64,000 bases of DNA from Taibaiella sp. (GCA_016786705.1 JAEUVV010000011.1:62001-126000), one strand, 5' to 3'; shown: positions 25,492 to 34,525, counted from the first letter of the stretch. The notes: generated from the sequence alone by a model not told the origin. Numbers and translations are program-made.

Positions 25492-26907
25492 CTACAACAG
25501 ATCCAATACCATATTCGGGTATACGCCCAATACAATGATCACTATAATGATCAGGTATAAACTCAATTGTTCATTCCAGCTCAGGTCGGCAACAGCCATT
25601 TCTTTTTTATCACCGTAAGCCACATTCTGTACCATATTCAACATATAGATGGCGCCCAAGATGATACCGAGGCCGGCAATAGCCATATACCAGATCTTAC
25701 ATTCGTAAGCGGAATTAAAAATACCCAGGAACAATAAAAACTCCCCGACAAAACCATTCGTCAATGGTAAGGATACGGAAGCGAAGGTAATGATCACCAG
25801 GGCGATCGCCGCTTTAGGCGCATTGGCCGCCATACCGCCAAGTTCTGTCATATTACGGGTCTGGTAACGGTTTTCAATAATATCTACCAGTAACCATAGC
25901 CCGGTAATAATGATACCATGGTTGAACATCTGCAGGTACAGGCCTTCCATACCGAATTCATTCTGAGAGAAAGCCCCCATGATCATCAGCCCCACGTGCG
26001 CTAATGAAGAATAAGCAATCAGGCGTTTTATATCTTTCTGGGCAATGGCCAGCAGGGAACCATAAATAATCCCGATCACTGCCAGGGTCATGATCACTCC
26101 ATAAAAAATGCGGTCTACATCCGGGAAAATAGGGATCAGCCATTTAATGGTGGCATACAAACCCATTTTTACCATCAGGGCGCTCATGACTACTGTTACC
26201 GGTGTGTAGCTTTGCTCATACGCCGAAGCCTGCCAGGAATGTAAGGGGAAGATCGGCATTTTGATACCGAAAGCGATAAAAAATAAAGTAAATAATACCC
26301 CCTGCACTTCAGGCGCCAGTTGCGCTCCGGTAGTAGCAATGCTGCTGTAAGCAAAAGAATAGTCCGGAGTGCTGGTGTACAGGTAGATCAGGCCGGCCAG
26401 CATCAATAAGCTACCAAAGAAGGTATAGATAAAGAACTTCATCGAAGCTTTAATCCGATCTTTCCCGCCCCATTGTCCGGCAAGGAAATATACCGGGATC
26501 AACGCCAGCTCCCAGAAGAAATAAAATAATAAAAGATCGTTGGCTAAAAATACACCCATCAGGCCCGAAGCGGAAAGCCCCATCAATGCGAAGAAGCGGC
26601 TGCTGTGCCCGATTTGCTTATTCCATTGTGCCAGGTATACCAGTACAAAAGCCATCGCGGTAAGCAGGGTCATCAATAAGGTACCGGCAGTTGCCTCCAG
26701 GCTAAAGTTGGCCCCTAAAGCAGGCAGCCATTGCACGTCGACTTTAAGCGCCTGGGCTTCTTTGATACCACAAAATGCCAATGAAGCCACGATTAAAGTT
26801 ACCAGTGCGCCGAAAATAGACCATGCCTTTACGGCTTTAGGATCTTTCAGTAAAAAACTGACCAGTCCGGTAAGCAGCGGTATGACTAAAAGTAAAATTA
26901 ACAACAT
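25492..26907 (-). CDS. nuoM: NADH-quinone oxidoreductase subunit M
   Basis: A 471-residue antiporter-like complex I subunit with about 14 membrane helices. Key regions: FFWELALIPVYFLAGQWGG (TM5 Glu, near residue 130), KASMKFFIYTFFGSLLML, GIKMPIFPLHSWQASAYEQSYTPVTVVMSALMVKMGLY (TM7 Lys and neighbouring His) near residue 215-250, and KRLIAYSSLAHVGLMIMG near residue 290. It forms one of the proton channels of the membrane arm. nuoL lies 44 bp upstream. Confidence 0.95.
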   Translation of the reverse strand: MLLILLLVIPLLTGLVSFLLKDPKAVKAWSIFGALVTLIVASLAFCGIKEAQALKVDVQWLPALGANFSLEATAGTLLMTLLTAMAFVLVYLAQWNKQIGHSSRFFALMGLSASGLMGVFLANDLLLFYFFWELALIPVYFLAGQWGGKDRIKASMKFFIYTFFGSLLMLAGLIYLYTSTPDYSFAYSSIATTGAQLAPEVQGVLFTLFFIAFGIKMPIFPLHSWQASAYEQSYTPVTVVMSALMVKMGLYATIKWLIPIFPDVDRIFYGVIMTLAVIGIIYGSLLAIAQKDIKRLIAYSSLAHVGLMIMGAFSQNEFGMEGLYLQMFNHGIIITGLWLLVDIIENRYQTRNMTELGGMAANAPKAAIALVIITFASVSLPLTNGFVGEFLLFLGIFNSAYECKIWYMAIAGLGIILGAIYMLNMVQNVAYGDKKEMAVADLSWNEQLSLYLIIIVIIVLGVYPNMVLDLL

Positions 26908-26951
26908 CGTTTAAATTAAATATTTCGATTATTCCTCGGGTTTCAATTAAA

Positions 26952-28865
26952 TTATAAAGTGATCAAAGCGATACCTACTGCAAATATGACAATAATACCA
27001 ATCACCATGGCAAATAAGTACACGCCTACCTGGCCGCTTTGCAGCGTCCGTAAGCGGCCGGCACTCCAGTTCACAAACTGGCCTACCCCATTTACCGCGC
27101 CATCGATCACCTTCGTCTCCATTATATTGCTTAAGAAAGCAGCTAATTTATATAAAGGTTTTACGATAACGGTATTATAAAGCTCGTCAATATACCATTT
27201 ATTTTCCAGTACTTTAGCCAGGCCGGTCGCTTCCGGATAAACTTCTTTTTTAGTAGCCGACTTTGCCACAAAGATCATAATGATCGCCAGGGCGGATGCC
27301 ACACCCATCAATATCCATTCCATACTGGCTTCCAGGTGGGCCGGTTCAAAGTTCTTAACTACCGGTGCTAAATATTCGCTCAACAGGTGATGATGTGACA
27401 TCACATGCGGCAAACCGATCAAACCACCCGCTACAGATAAAACAGCGAGGATGATCAACGGTAAGGTCATCGCTACCGGGCTTTCATGTAAATGATGTTT
27501 TTGATCTTCGGTACCCCGGAAGTTACCGGAGAAAGTCATAAAGAATGCGCGGAACATATAGAAAGCGGTCATCATAGCGCCTAGCAATGCAAGGCCGTAC
27601 ATGACCGGGCTTTTGGCAAATACAGTAGCCAGGATCTCATCTTTGGAGAAGAAACCGGAGAAGCCGGGGAAACCCGCAATCGCCAGGCAACCGATCAGGA
27701 AAGTAATTTTGGTGACCGGCATTACTTTACCCAGGCCGCCCATTTTTCGCATATCCTGCTCACCGCTCATGGCATGGATCACCGAACCGGAACCCAGGAA
27801 CAATAAGGCTTTGAAGAAGGCGTGGGTCATCACATGGAACAAGCTGCCGACATAAGCGCCTACACCCAGGGCCAGGAACATATAGCCCAGCTGGCTTACT
27901 GTAGAATAGGCCAATACTTTTTTAATATCATTTTGTTTTAAAGCGATAGACGCAGAGATCAGCAAGGTGGCAAGGCCAATAATCGCGATCAGGTTTTGTA
28001 TAGCAGGCGCCAGGTCAAACAAAGCACTGCTGCGCGCGATCATATAGATACCCGCGGTAACCATGGTGGCCGCGTGGATCAAAGCGGATACCGGGGTGGG
28101 ACCAGCCATCGCGTCGGGCAACCAGGTATATAAAGGGATCTGTGCCGACTTGCCGGTCGCCCCTATAAAGAAACATAAAGCGATCGCGCAGGTAAGGCCT
28201 TCACTGATCGTATGACCATTGGCCGACAAGCTGCCTATGCCACCGGATAATTGCGGGAAGAACTGCGCATAGGACAAGGTACCGAAGTTTACCGCCACCA
28301 GCATCATACCGATCAGGAAACCGAGGTCACCGATACGGTTCATGATAAAAGCTTTTTTAGAGGCATTGGTATACTCCCTGTTTTTAAACCAGAAGCCGAT
28401 CAATAAATAAGAAGCAAGACCTACCCCTTCCCAACCGATGAACATGATCACATAGTTGGCCCCCAGCACGAGCAGTAGCATACTGAACACGAACAGGTTC
28501 AGGTAAGCGAAATATTTGGTGTAGCCTTCATCATCATGCATGTAGGAAGTGGAATAAACATGGATCAGGAAACCGATACCGGTAATGATCAGCAGGAACA
28601 TCGCCGACAGCTCATCTACCAGGAAAGCGAAAGGAATATTGAATTCACCCACGCTAATAAAATTGAAGACCTGTACAATACCGCCATCCGGCACGGTACC
28701 GTTTTTAACTTCAAAGAAAATACCTAAAGCCACCGCGAAGGAAGCCAGGATAGTACCACTACCAATAATCCCGGCCAGGGTCTTAGGCATAGACTTATAA
28801 AATAAGCCATTCAGCAAAAAGCCTATCAGCGGGAATAAAGGGATTAAGTATACTAATTGTGTCAT
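26952..28865 (-). CDS. nuoL: NADH-quinone oxidoreductase subunit L
   Basis: I place the start at ATG 28865 (MTQLVYLIPLFPL); an in-frame TTG nine bases upstream lies in repeat-like sequence. The protein has ~637 residues. Marks: FIGWEGVGLASYLLIGFWF (TM5 Glu, near 143), KKAFIMNRIGDLGFLIGMML, GATGKSAQIPLYTWLPDAMAGPTPVSALIHAATMVTAG (TM7 Lys, near 235-270) and KKVLAYSTVSQLGYMFLALG. The C-terminal ~100 residues include the lateral helix and last membrane helix that brace the antiporter subunits in complex I. It is the largest membrane subunit. The 80-bp gap to nuoK carries an inverted repeat. Confidence 0.95.
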   Translation of the reverse strand: MTQLVYLIPLFPLIGFLLNGLFYKSMPKTLAGIIGSGTILASFAVALGIFFEVKNGTVPDGGIVQVFNFISVGEFNIPFAFLVDELSAMFLLIITGIGFLIHVYSTSYMHDDEGYTKYFAYLNLFVFSMLLLVLGANYVIMFIGWEGVGLASYLLIGFWFKNREYTNASKKAFIMNRIGDLGFLIGMMLVAVNFGTLSYAQFFPQLSGGIGSLSANGHTISEGLTCAIALCFFIGATGKSAQIPLYTWLPDAMAGPTPVSALIHAATMVTAGIYMIARSSALFDLAPAIQNLIAIIGLATLLISASIALKQNDIKKVLAYSTVSQLGYMFLALGVGAYVGSLFHVMTHAFFKALLFLGSGSVIHAMSGEQDMRKMGGLGKVMPVTKITFLIGCLAIAGFPGFSGFFSKDEILATVFAKSPVMYGLALLGAMMTAFYMFRAFFMTFSGNFRGTEDQKHHLHESPVAMTLPLIILAVLSVAGGLIGLPHVMSHHHLLSEYLAPVVKNFEPAHLEASMEWILMGVASALAIIMIFVAKSATKKEVYPEATGLAKVLENKWYIDELYNTVIVKPLYKLAAFLSNIMETKVIDGAVNGVGQFVNWSAGRLRTLQSGQVGVYLFAMVIGIIVIFAVGIALITL

Positions 28866-28885
28866 AATTTTCAAGTCAAAATTTT

Positions 28886-28944
28886 AACATCAAAAGTCAA
28901 AAAACAGCAATGCTCCATTTTGGCTTTTTTACTTTTAATTGTTG
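28886..28944. repeat. Gene-less inverted repeat of the TTCAAAAGTCAAAA family in the nuoK-nuoL gap
   Basis: The left arm (28886-28908, containing TCAAAAGTCAAAA) and right arm (28922-28944, whose complement contains TTAAAAGTAAAAAA) form an imperfect 23-bp inverted pair around a 13-nt spacer. Both arms match the repeats flanking the four-helix-bundle gene, so this looks like an empty or internally deleted form of that element. Confidence 0.6.
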
Positions 28945-28945
28945 A

Positions 28946-29245
28946 TTAGTTTTTCAGGCGGTTCAATACATTGATGTCCACAGAATTGATCTTACGGAAC
29001 ACCATTACAATAATCGCCAGGCCAATCGCTACCTCAGCAGCGGCCACGACCATGCTAAAGAATACAAATACCTGGGCCCCGGCCTCGCCATGCACTTTTG
29101 AGAAAGCTACCATCAATAGGTTTACCGCATTCAGCATCAGCTCTATGCACATAAATATAATGATCGCGTTCCTGCGCATCAATACGCCCATCACGCCGAT
29201 GGCGAACAATGTAAAGCTTAAAAACAAATAATATTCTATCGGCAC
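28946..29245 (-). CDS. nuoK: NADH-quinone oxidoreductase subunit K
   Basis: A 99-residue protein with three membrane helices, the standard size for NuoK (ND4L). The two membrane Glu residues needed for proton translocation are present, in [16 protein letters not shown] (near residue 36) and [15 protein letters not shown] (near residue 70). It sits between subunits J and N/A in the membrane arm. Its stop codon directly abuts an inverted repeat. Confidence 0.95.
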   Translation of the reverse strand: MPIEYYLFLSFTLFAIGVMGVLMRRNAIIIFMCIELMLNAVNLLMVAFSKVHGEAGAQVFVFFSMVVAAAEVAIGLAIIVMVFRKINSVDINVLNRLKN

Positions 29246-29303
29246 TTGATATAATTATTAGTGGTTAATGATTAATTCGGTTATTTAATACGCTTCTTTG
29301 TCT

Positions 29304-29339
29304 AAGATCTAATAAGATTTTTAAAATCTTACAGGTCTT
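29304..29339. repeat. Imperfect palindrome in the nuoJ-nuoK gap
   Basis: AAGATCTAATAAGATTTT pairs with most of AAAATCTTACAGGTCTT. It ends 5 bp before the end of nuoJ. The sequence resembles AAGACCTGTAAGATTTT-type palindromes that I associate with Bacteroidota intergenic repeats. It could also slow or end transcription within the operon. Confidence 0.5.
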
Positions 29340-29344
29340 TTTCG

Positions 29345-29875
29345 CTATTTATTGTCTGAAGGTACTTCTTCTTTTGAAGTTTCCTTACGCGCGATCACCA
29401 TGGTACCCACCATTGCCGCTAAGAACAATACGGAACTTAACTCAAACGGTAATACGTAATCGGTATATAAAGTTTTACCTAAAACTTCGATTAAACCAAT
29501 ATCACCGGCATCGCTCACCGGCACTTCGGTCAGCTCCGCAGTACGTAGTGCTGCTAATATTAAAAGAAGCATAGAGCCGGCGCTGATCAATGCCGCGAAG
29601 TGGATCAGCCTGCTTTTCTGGGGCTCCGTGTCTGTGTTCAGGTTCATCAACATGATCACGAACAGGAATAATACCATGATGGCACCGGCATATACAATGA
29701 TATTGACTACGGCCAAAAATTGTGCATTCATCAGGATATAGTGCCCGCTAATGGCAAAGAAAGTAGCAATGAGGCAGAGTACGCTATTGACCGGATTGCG
29801 GCTCAATACCACAAATATGGCTGCTACTATGGCCCAGAGACTTAATATCCAGAACAGTATTTCGTGTAAAGTCAT
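29345..29875 (-). CDS. nuoJ: NADH-quinone oxidoreductase subunit J
   Basis: A 176-residue protein with five membrane helices. The ALFxxxY-type third helix region VVNIIVYAGAIMVLFLFVIMLMNL (near residue 57-80) is the ND6 hallmark, the pi-bulge helix that rotates during coupling in complex I. It lies 7 bp after nuoI and is followed by a 99-bp gap with a palindrome before nuoK. The C-terminal charged tail is short. Confidence 0.94.
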   Translation of the reverse strand: MTLHEILFWILSLWAIVAAIFVVLSRNPVNSVLCLIATFFAISGHYILMNAQFLAVVNIIVYAGAIMVLFLFVIMLMNLNTDTEPQKSRLIHFAALISAGSMLLLILAALRTAELTEVPVSDAGDIGLIEVLGKTLYTDYVLPFELSSVLFLAAMVGTMVIARKETSKEEVPSDNK

Positions 29876-29882
29876 TTCTTGT

Positions 29883-30413
29883 TTATGCTTTTTGTAATTT
29901 TAGTCTTTTCGCTTTTACCTGCTCATCCGTGATCAGCATATCTTCTTTCTTATAGACAAAGTAATCTCTCCTGTAATTGGCCGGCATTATGGTTTCTGAA
30001 AGGTAAATGGCATCTTTAGGACAAGCTTCCTCACAATTACCACAGAAAATGCAGCGCAGCATATTGATCTCATATTTGGCGGCATATTTCTCCTCGCGGT
30101 ATAAGTGCTCTTCCCCCGGCAGGCGCTCAGCAGCTTCCATTGTAATCGCTTCCGCAGGACAGGCTAAGGCACATAGACCGCATGCGGTACATTTTTCTCT
30201 TCCCTCCTCATCCCGGTTCAGTACATGCAACCCTCTGAACACCGGGCTAAAGGGGCGTGTTTCTTCCGGGTATCTTACGGTTGCCGGCTTTTTGAATATA
30301 TGGCTCAATGTAATCTTTAAACCTTTCAATATCCCGGGAATGTAGATCTTCTCGGAAAAGGTCATCGGACTACGGTCAACCGCCACAGATCTATTCGTTA
30401 AATTCATATTCAA
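29883..30413 (-). CDS. nuoI: NADH-quinone oxidoreductase subunit I (two [4Fe-4S] clusters)
   Basis: A 176-residue peripheral subunit with two ferredoxin motifs: CTACGLCALACPAEAI (near residue 60) and CIFCGNCEEACPKDAI (near residue 105), giving clusters N6a and N6b. These carry electrons from NuoG to cluster N2 in NuoB. The N-terminal helix (YIPGILKGLKITLSHIFKKPATVRYPEE) lies at the membrane surface. It sits 22 bp after nuoH. Confidence 0.96.
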   Translation of the reverse strand: MNMNLTNRSVAVDRSPMTFSEKIYIPGILKGLKITLSHIFKKPATVRYPEETRPFSPVFRGLHVLNRDEEGREKCTACGLCALACPAEAITMEAAERLPGEEHLYREEKYAAKYEINMLRCIFCGNCEEACPKDAIYLSETIMPANYRRDYFVYKKEDMLITDEQVKAKRLKLQKA

Positions 30414-30435
30414 ATATTTTTCGGAATGGTTGCGC

Positions 30436-31506
30436 TTACTTTAAAATAAATAAAACAACTGCTCCTGTCACTAACATATTTACTAAGGCCAAAGGAATCA
30501 ATCCCAACCAGCCCAACTTGGTCACCTGGTCAAACCGGAACCTTGGTAAGGTCCACCGAATGAACATGAAGAACAAGATGAATCCTACTATTTTAGCCAT
30601 TAATACCACTACACAAATCAATGAAAACAAACCCGATGGTACTGCCTGCGCTACCTGGTCCATCCAGGGGAAGTTATAACCACCAAAGAATAAAGTAGCC
30701 AGGATAGCAGAGGAAATAAACATATTGATATACTCTGCAAACAGGAACATCCCCATTTTCATAGAAGAATATTCCAGCAGGAAGCCGGTGTTCAATTCAC
30801 TCTCACTCTCTGCCATATCAAAAGGCGCACGGTTCAGCTCGGCAAATGTACAGGTGAGGAAGATCACAAAACCCAATGGTTGCTTGAAGACATTCCAGGT
30901 AAAATAGCCGTCTGCCCAGAACCCGTGTTGCTGCGCGGTGATCTCTCTCAGGCTCATGGTACCGGTCAGCATTACCAACGCGATCAGGCTTAAGCCCAGG
31001 GCCAGCTCATAAGAGATCGCCTGTGAAGCCGCCCTGATGGAGCTCAGCAAAGAGAACTTATTGTTGGAAGCCCAGCCTCCGAGCATGATGCCATATAAAC
31101 CCACGCTCACTACGCCGAAGAAATAAAGAATACCGATATTAATATCTGCGACCTGTAAGCCTACAGAACGGGCGCCATCGGCAGTCTGGATCGTAAAATC
31201 GGGTCCCCAGGGAATGATGGCACTGGTTAATAAAGAGGTAAAGATAAACAATGCCGGTGCCAGCATAAACAACCACTTGGTTGAGTTATTCGGCACAATT
31301 TCTTCTTTAAAGAAAAGCTTTCCGCCATCCGCCAAAGGTTGCAACAAGCCGAACGGTCCGGCTCGAGACGGACCTACACGGTCCTGCATAATAGCTGCCA
31401 CCTTACGCTCTGCCCAGGTTGCATAAGCCGCTACCCCCATCGAAGCCAGGATGATGATCAGGATCAGTACTGTTTTTTCAACTAATAGAAAAGTATCTAT
31501 GTTCAT
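30436..31506 (-). CDS. nuoH: NADH-quinone oxidoreductase subunit H (quinone-chamber membrane subunit)
   Basis: A 356-residue, about eight-helix protein. Conserved blocks are AERKVAAIMQDRVGPSRAGPFGLLQPLADGGKLFFKEE (near residue 30), SNNKFSLLSSIRAASQAISYELALGLS (near 150), and CTFAELNRAPFDMAESESELNTGFLLEYSSMKMGMF (near 220), with the Glu residues of the E-channel. It joins the quinone site to the membrane arm. It is placed between nuoG and nuoI, the usual order. Confidence 0.96.
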   Translation of the reverse strand: MNIDTFLLVEKTVLILIIILASMGVAAYATWAERKVAAIMQDRVGPSRAGPFGLLQPLADGGKLFFKEEIVPNNSTKWLFMLAPALFIFTSLLTSAIIPWGPDFTIQTADGARSVGLQVADINIGILYFFGVVSVGLYGIMLGGWASNNKFSLLSSIRAASQAISYELALGLSLIALVMLTGTMSLREITAQQHGFWADGYFTWNVFKQPLGFVIFLTCTFAELNRAPFDMAESESELNTGFLLEYSSMKMGMFLFAEYINMFISSAILATLFFGGYNFPWMDQVAQAVPSGLFSLICVVVLMAKIVGFILFFMFIRWTLPRFRFDQVTKLGWLGLIPLALVNMLVTGAVVLFILK

Positions 31507-31535
31507 TTTAAATCTGATAATTTTTGATGAGCAGT

Positions 31536-32660
31536 CTATCGGTCTTTAATATCGTGCTTAAAATCGGTTGAATGTGCCGGGCCAGCTATCTGGCTCAAAT
31601 GCACATTCGGATTGTCTACTTCACTTACTTTATGAATGTCTAAAGTATAGATCGGCTCTTTACCGATTACTTTATCGATCAGCTTCTCACTTTTTCCTGC
31701 CGTACCTACGGTTCCGGCATAGTGGCCCTGTGCGATCACAGAAGTCCTTTGTATCCGGCTCGGCCCTTCGATGATCCAGTCCGCCGTATCTTTTTTCTCG
31801 AAGCGGCATTCATTACAGATCCAGCCGGTCTCCCCATTGCTTGCCGTGGCTACCTCGCCCCATTCATCTTTACGTGCCGTTACCCTGAATACCTCTTTAC
31901 CCCGCATCCACAGTCTTACTTCACCGCAACATTTAGGATTGGTACAATTTCTATGCGCGTCTACCGGCTTTGTAAACCAAACCCGGTTTTTGAAGCGGAA
32001 GGTTTTATCCGTTAAAGCGCCTACCGGGCATACATCAATCACATTGCCGATAAAGTCATGCTCCAAAGCCTTGCTGATGCAGGTAGAGATGCGGGCATGA
32101 TCGCCACGGTCCAGTACACCATGTTCACGTTGTTCTGTCAGCTGCTCTGCAGTATACACGCAACGGAAACACATGATACAACGGTTCATGTGCAGTTGAA
32201 TATAAGGTCCCAGGTCTTCAGGCGCGAAGGTACGGCGGGTAAAATCGGTACGGGTACCTTGTTTGCCCTGCTCGTAACTCAGGTCCTGCAAATGACACTC
32301 ACCGGCCTGGTCACATACCGGGCAATCCAGCGGATGGTTCAGCAATAAGAATTCCGTAACCCCTTCCCGGGCATCTTTCACGCGCTCCGAGGTCATTGAT
32401 TTCACTTCCATGCCGTCCATTACACCGGTACGACAACTGGCTACCAGCTTGGGCATGGGCCGCGGATCCTTTTCAGAACCCTTGCTCACCTCTACCAGGC
32501 AGGTACGGCACTTACCTCCACTGCCCTTCAACTTGCTGTAATAGCACATAGTTATGGGCGCTACATCTCCACCTACCATACGGGCAGCCTCCAGGATGGT
32601 GGTACCATTGGGCACCTCCACCGTGATGTTATCTATTGTTACTTTTATGTTGTCTGACAT
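31536..32660 (-). CDS. nuoG: Short NuoG-type iron-sulfur subunit of complex I
   Basis: Start chosen at ATG 32660 (MSDNIKVTIDNITVEVPNGTTILEAA); an upstream in-frame TTG lies in the A-rich repeat. At 374 residues it keeps the N-terminal [2Fe-2S] domain (CYYSKLKGSGGKCRTCLVEV), the His-ligated [4Fe-4S] motif HPLDCPVCDQAGECHLQDL, and CIMCFRCV with VCPVGAL. It then has a C-terminal cysteine set (NCTNPKCC, then GWICNECR). The large molybdopterin-oxidoreductase-like domain of the 900-residue enterobacterial NuoG is absent. Short NuoG proteins of this size are usual in Bacteroidota complex I operons, so this is not taken as a broken gene. Confidence 0.92.
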   Translation of the reverse strand: MSDNIKVTIDNITVEVPNGTTILEAARMVGGDVAPITMCYYSKLKGSGGKCRTCLVEVSKGSEKDPRPMPKLVASCRTGVMDGMEVKSMTSERVKDAREGVTEFLLLNHPLDCPVCDQAGECHLQDLSYEQGKQGTRTDFTRRTFAPEDLGPYIQLHMNRCIMCFRCVYTAEQLTEQREHGVLDRGDHARISTCISKALEHDFIGNVIDVCPVGALTDKTFRFKNRVWFTKPVDAHRNCTNPKCCGEVRLWMRGKEVFRVTARKDEWGEVATASNGETGWICNECRFEKKDTADWIIEGPSRIQRTSVIAQGHYAGTVGTAGKSEKLIDKVIGKEPIYTLDIHKVSEVDNPNVHLSQIAGPAHSTDFKHDIKDR

Positions 32661-32682
32661 AAGCCAAAAGTTCAAAGTCTAT

Positions 32683-32704
32683 AATTCAAAAGTAAAAATT
32701 CAAA
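32683..32704 (+). repeat. A-rich repeat, left flank of the four-helix-bundle gene
   Basis: By eye 21 of 22 bases match the copy at 36368-36389; the core reads TTCAAAAGTAAAA. It lies between nuoG and the four-helix-bundle gene in plus orientation, opposite to the copy at 33115-33140. Confidence 0.65.
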
Positions 32705-32736
32705 AGCCAAAACCTTTGCTATTCTTTCTTTTGAAC

Positions 32737-33114
32737 TTATTCCTTTTTATTCGCATTTATAATTACAGCTGCAATGATTCTTGAAATTTCATCTGCTTCT
32801 GTAATCAGTTCATTAATTCTTGCCTGGTCAACCATCATCGTATCCCGAATCAGGCAAGACCAATATTTTGTTTCATTTGCGGATTTCAGCGCGATGGTCA
32901 AAAACCGCACCCAATCTTTTTTACTACTCCCAGCTTTTCCTTCTACGACATTTGCACCAATGGACGTTGCTGATCTCAATAGCTGATCGAACATCGACCG
33001 GTATACGTAATCCCAATTTTCTGCCTTTATAAATTCAACTACTTCTTTAGCAAACAGGAAACATCGATGTCTGATGTTATAAGGCCTTTCTACCGGATCC
33101 TGGGCTAAATTCAT
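32737..33114 (-). CDS. Four-helix-bundle protein (23S rRNA IVS/S23 family)
   Basis: The start is ATG 33114 (MNLAQDPVERPYNIRHRC), giving 125 residues, the family's normal length; a longer reading from 33213 would overlap the end of nuoF. It is all-helical: FLFAKEVVEFIKAENWDYVYRSMFDQLLRSATSIGANVVEGKAG, then KDWVRFLTIALKSANETKYWSCLIRDTMMV, and a last helix INELITEADEISRIIAAVII. The RSATSIGANVVEG stretch and the ALKSANET.YW block are diagnostic. Members form pentameric bundles; their function is not known, although an RNA-related or element-maintenance role has been suggested. It interrupts the nuo operon and lies 14 bp after the nuoF stop codon. Confidence 0.88.
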   Translation of the reverse strand: MNLAQDPVERPYNIRHRCFLFAKEVVEFIKAENWDYVYRSMFDQLLRSATSIGANVVEGKAGSSKKDWVRFLTIALKSANETKYWSCLIRDTMMVDQARINELITEADEISRIIAAVIINANKKE

Positions 33115-33140
33115 ATGAATTTTGACTTTTAATTTTGAAT
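33115..33140 (-). repeat. A-rich repeat, right flank of the four-helix-bundle gene
   Basis: Read on the minus strand, this copy matches 36362-36389 with one missing C and one or two end changes (core TTAAAAGTCAAAATTC). The last codons and stop of nuoF (LIQN, stop 33129) are written in the repeat, so it touches coding sequence. Confidence 0.65.
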
Positions 33141-34472
33141 TAATAAAGGATCCGCATAATGCGCCAGGCCGAAATTCCGGGTCTGTGCCTCTTCGGGATG
33201 GTCGATATGCCACTCAAATTCATCGCGGAAGTGACGGATCGCCGCAGCTACCGGCCAGGCTGCCGCATCCCCCAAAGGACATATCGTATTTCCTTCGATC
33301 CGGCGCTGTATATCCCATAGCAAATCGATATCTTCTTTCTTTCCTTTACCGTATTCAATATTTTTCAAAATCTTATACATCCAGCCTGTACCTTCCCGGC
33401 AAGGCGAACACTGCCCGCAGCTCTCATGGTTGTAAAACCGGGCCAACGTCATGGTATGGCGTACCACACACTGATCTTCATCCAACACGATAAAACCACC
33501 GGAACCTAACATGGTACCTGTAGCCAAACCACCGTCCGCTAAACTTTCGTAGTTCATCAAACGGGTTTCGCCTTTCACATTTTTCAATAAAAGATTAGCC
33601 GGTACAATCGGAACGGAAGATCCGCCCGGTATACAGGCTTTCAGTCGTTTCCCATTAGGGATACCGCCACAATATTCATCACTGTAGATAAATTCTTCTA
33701 CAGAAAGATCAAAATCAATTTCGTAAACACCCGGCTTATTCAGGTTACCACAGGCCGACATCAGCTTGGTACCTTTACTATTACCCACACCTAAATTACC
33801 ATAAGCTTCTCCCCCCATAGAGATAATCGGGCCTACTGTAGCAATAGTCTCAACATTATTCACAACAGTCGGGCGCATCCATACCCCCTGTACGGCAGGG
33901 AATGGCGGTTTGATCCGCGGGTTACCCCTTTTCCCTTCCAGTGATTCGATCAGCGCGGTTTCTTCACCGCAGATATAAGCACCACCACCGCGTTGCACAT
34001 AAATCTCACAGTCGAAACCGGAGCCTTTAATATTTTTTCCTAACCAGCCGTTCGCTTTGGCTTCAGCGATGGCCTGCTCCAGGATATCCGGGATCCAGGC
34101 ATATTCGCCGCGGATATAGATATAAGAAACATTAGAGCCTAAAGCAAAGCTGGAGATGATCATACCCTCGATAAACAAGTGCGGTAAAAACTCCATCAGG
34201 TAGCGGTCTTTAAAGGTACCCGGCTCCGACTCATCGGCATTACACACCAGGTGGCGCGGAACGCCTTCCGGCTTGGCCAGGAAGCTCCATTTAAGCCCTG
34301 TTGGGAAACCTGCCCCACCCCGACCTCTCAAGCCACTCTTCTTCACCTCTTCCACAATCTCCTCTGGGGTCATTTTCAGCGCTTTGGCCACACTTTCATA
34401 ACCACCGTTTTTCACCCAGGTGTCATAGTACCGGATGCCTTCGATATGTGCTTTATCTAATAATAATTTCAT
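33129..34472 (-). CDS. nuoF: NADH-quinone oxidoreductase subunit F (NADH/FMN-binding)
   Basis: A 447-residue flavoprotein, entry point of electrons from NADH. GLRGRGGAGFPTGLKW (near residue 50) and the following ADESEPGTFKDR bind FMN and NADH; GGGAYICGEETALIESLEGKRG (near 170) is the second nucleotide loop. ESCGQCSPCREGT (near residue 350) and TICPLGDA (near 393) supply the Cys ligands of cluster N3. The final residues run into the repeat at 33115-33140, so the natural C-terminus may have been altered slightly by that insertion. nuoE lies two inserted genes upstream. Confidence 0.96.
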   Translation of the reverse strand: MKLLLDKAHIEGIRYYDTWVKNGGYESVAKALKMTPEEIVEEVKKSGLRGRGGAGFPTGLKWSFLAKPEGVPRHLVCNADESEPGTFKDRYLMEFLPHLFIEGMIISSFALGSNVSYIYIRGEYAWIPDILEQAIAEAKANGWLGKNIKGSGFDCEIYVQRGGGAYICGEETALIESLEGKRGNPRIKPPFPAVQGVWMRPTVVNNVETIATVGPIISMGGEAYGNLGVGNSKGTKLMSACGNLNKPGVYEIDFDLSVEEFIYSDEYCGGIPNGKRLKACIPGGSSVPIVPANLLLKNVKGETRLMNYESLADGGLATGTMLGSGGFIVLDEDQCVVRHTMTLARFYNHESCGQCSPCREGTGWMYKILKNIEYGKGKKEDIDLLWDIQRRIEGNTICPLGDAAAWPVAAAIRHFRDEFEWHIDHPEEAQTRNFGLAHYADPLLIQN

Positions 34473-34484
34473 TCTCTAATTAAA

Positions 34485-34506
34485 AATTCAAAAGTCAAAA
34501 ATCAAA
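34485..34506 (+). repeat. A-rich repeat before nuoF
   Basis: This copy has the core TTCAAAAGTCAAAA and by eye differs from the copy at 36368-36389 at one of 22 positions. It lies 12 bp before the nuoF start codon. Confidence 0.65.
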
Positions 34507-34525
34507 TCTGATATTCACTCTTTTA

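Larger units (their letters stand above)
32683..33140 (-). mobile_element. Putative IVS-like element carrying a four-helix-bundle gene
   Basis: A 458-bp unit bounded by inverted copies of the TTCAAAAGTCAAAA-type repeat and holding a single small gene. The gene family is the one found in the intervening sequences of bacterial 23S rRNA genes, which are likewise flanked by inverted repeats. Here the unit sits in the nuoF-nuoG junction, with the nuoF stop codon inside the right arm. No transposase is present. Mobility is inferred from structure only. Confidence 0.45.

Noticed and set aside
31536..32660. NuoG as a truncated pseudogene
   Set aside because: All iron-sulfur motifs are intact and short NuoG is usual in Bacteroidota complex I operons.
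32737..33213. Longer version of the four-helix-bundle gene starting at 33213
   Set aside because: The added 33 residues overlap the end of nuoF and read through the repeat; the family start is MNLAQ-like at 33114.
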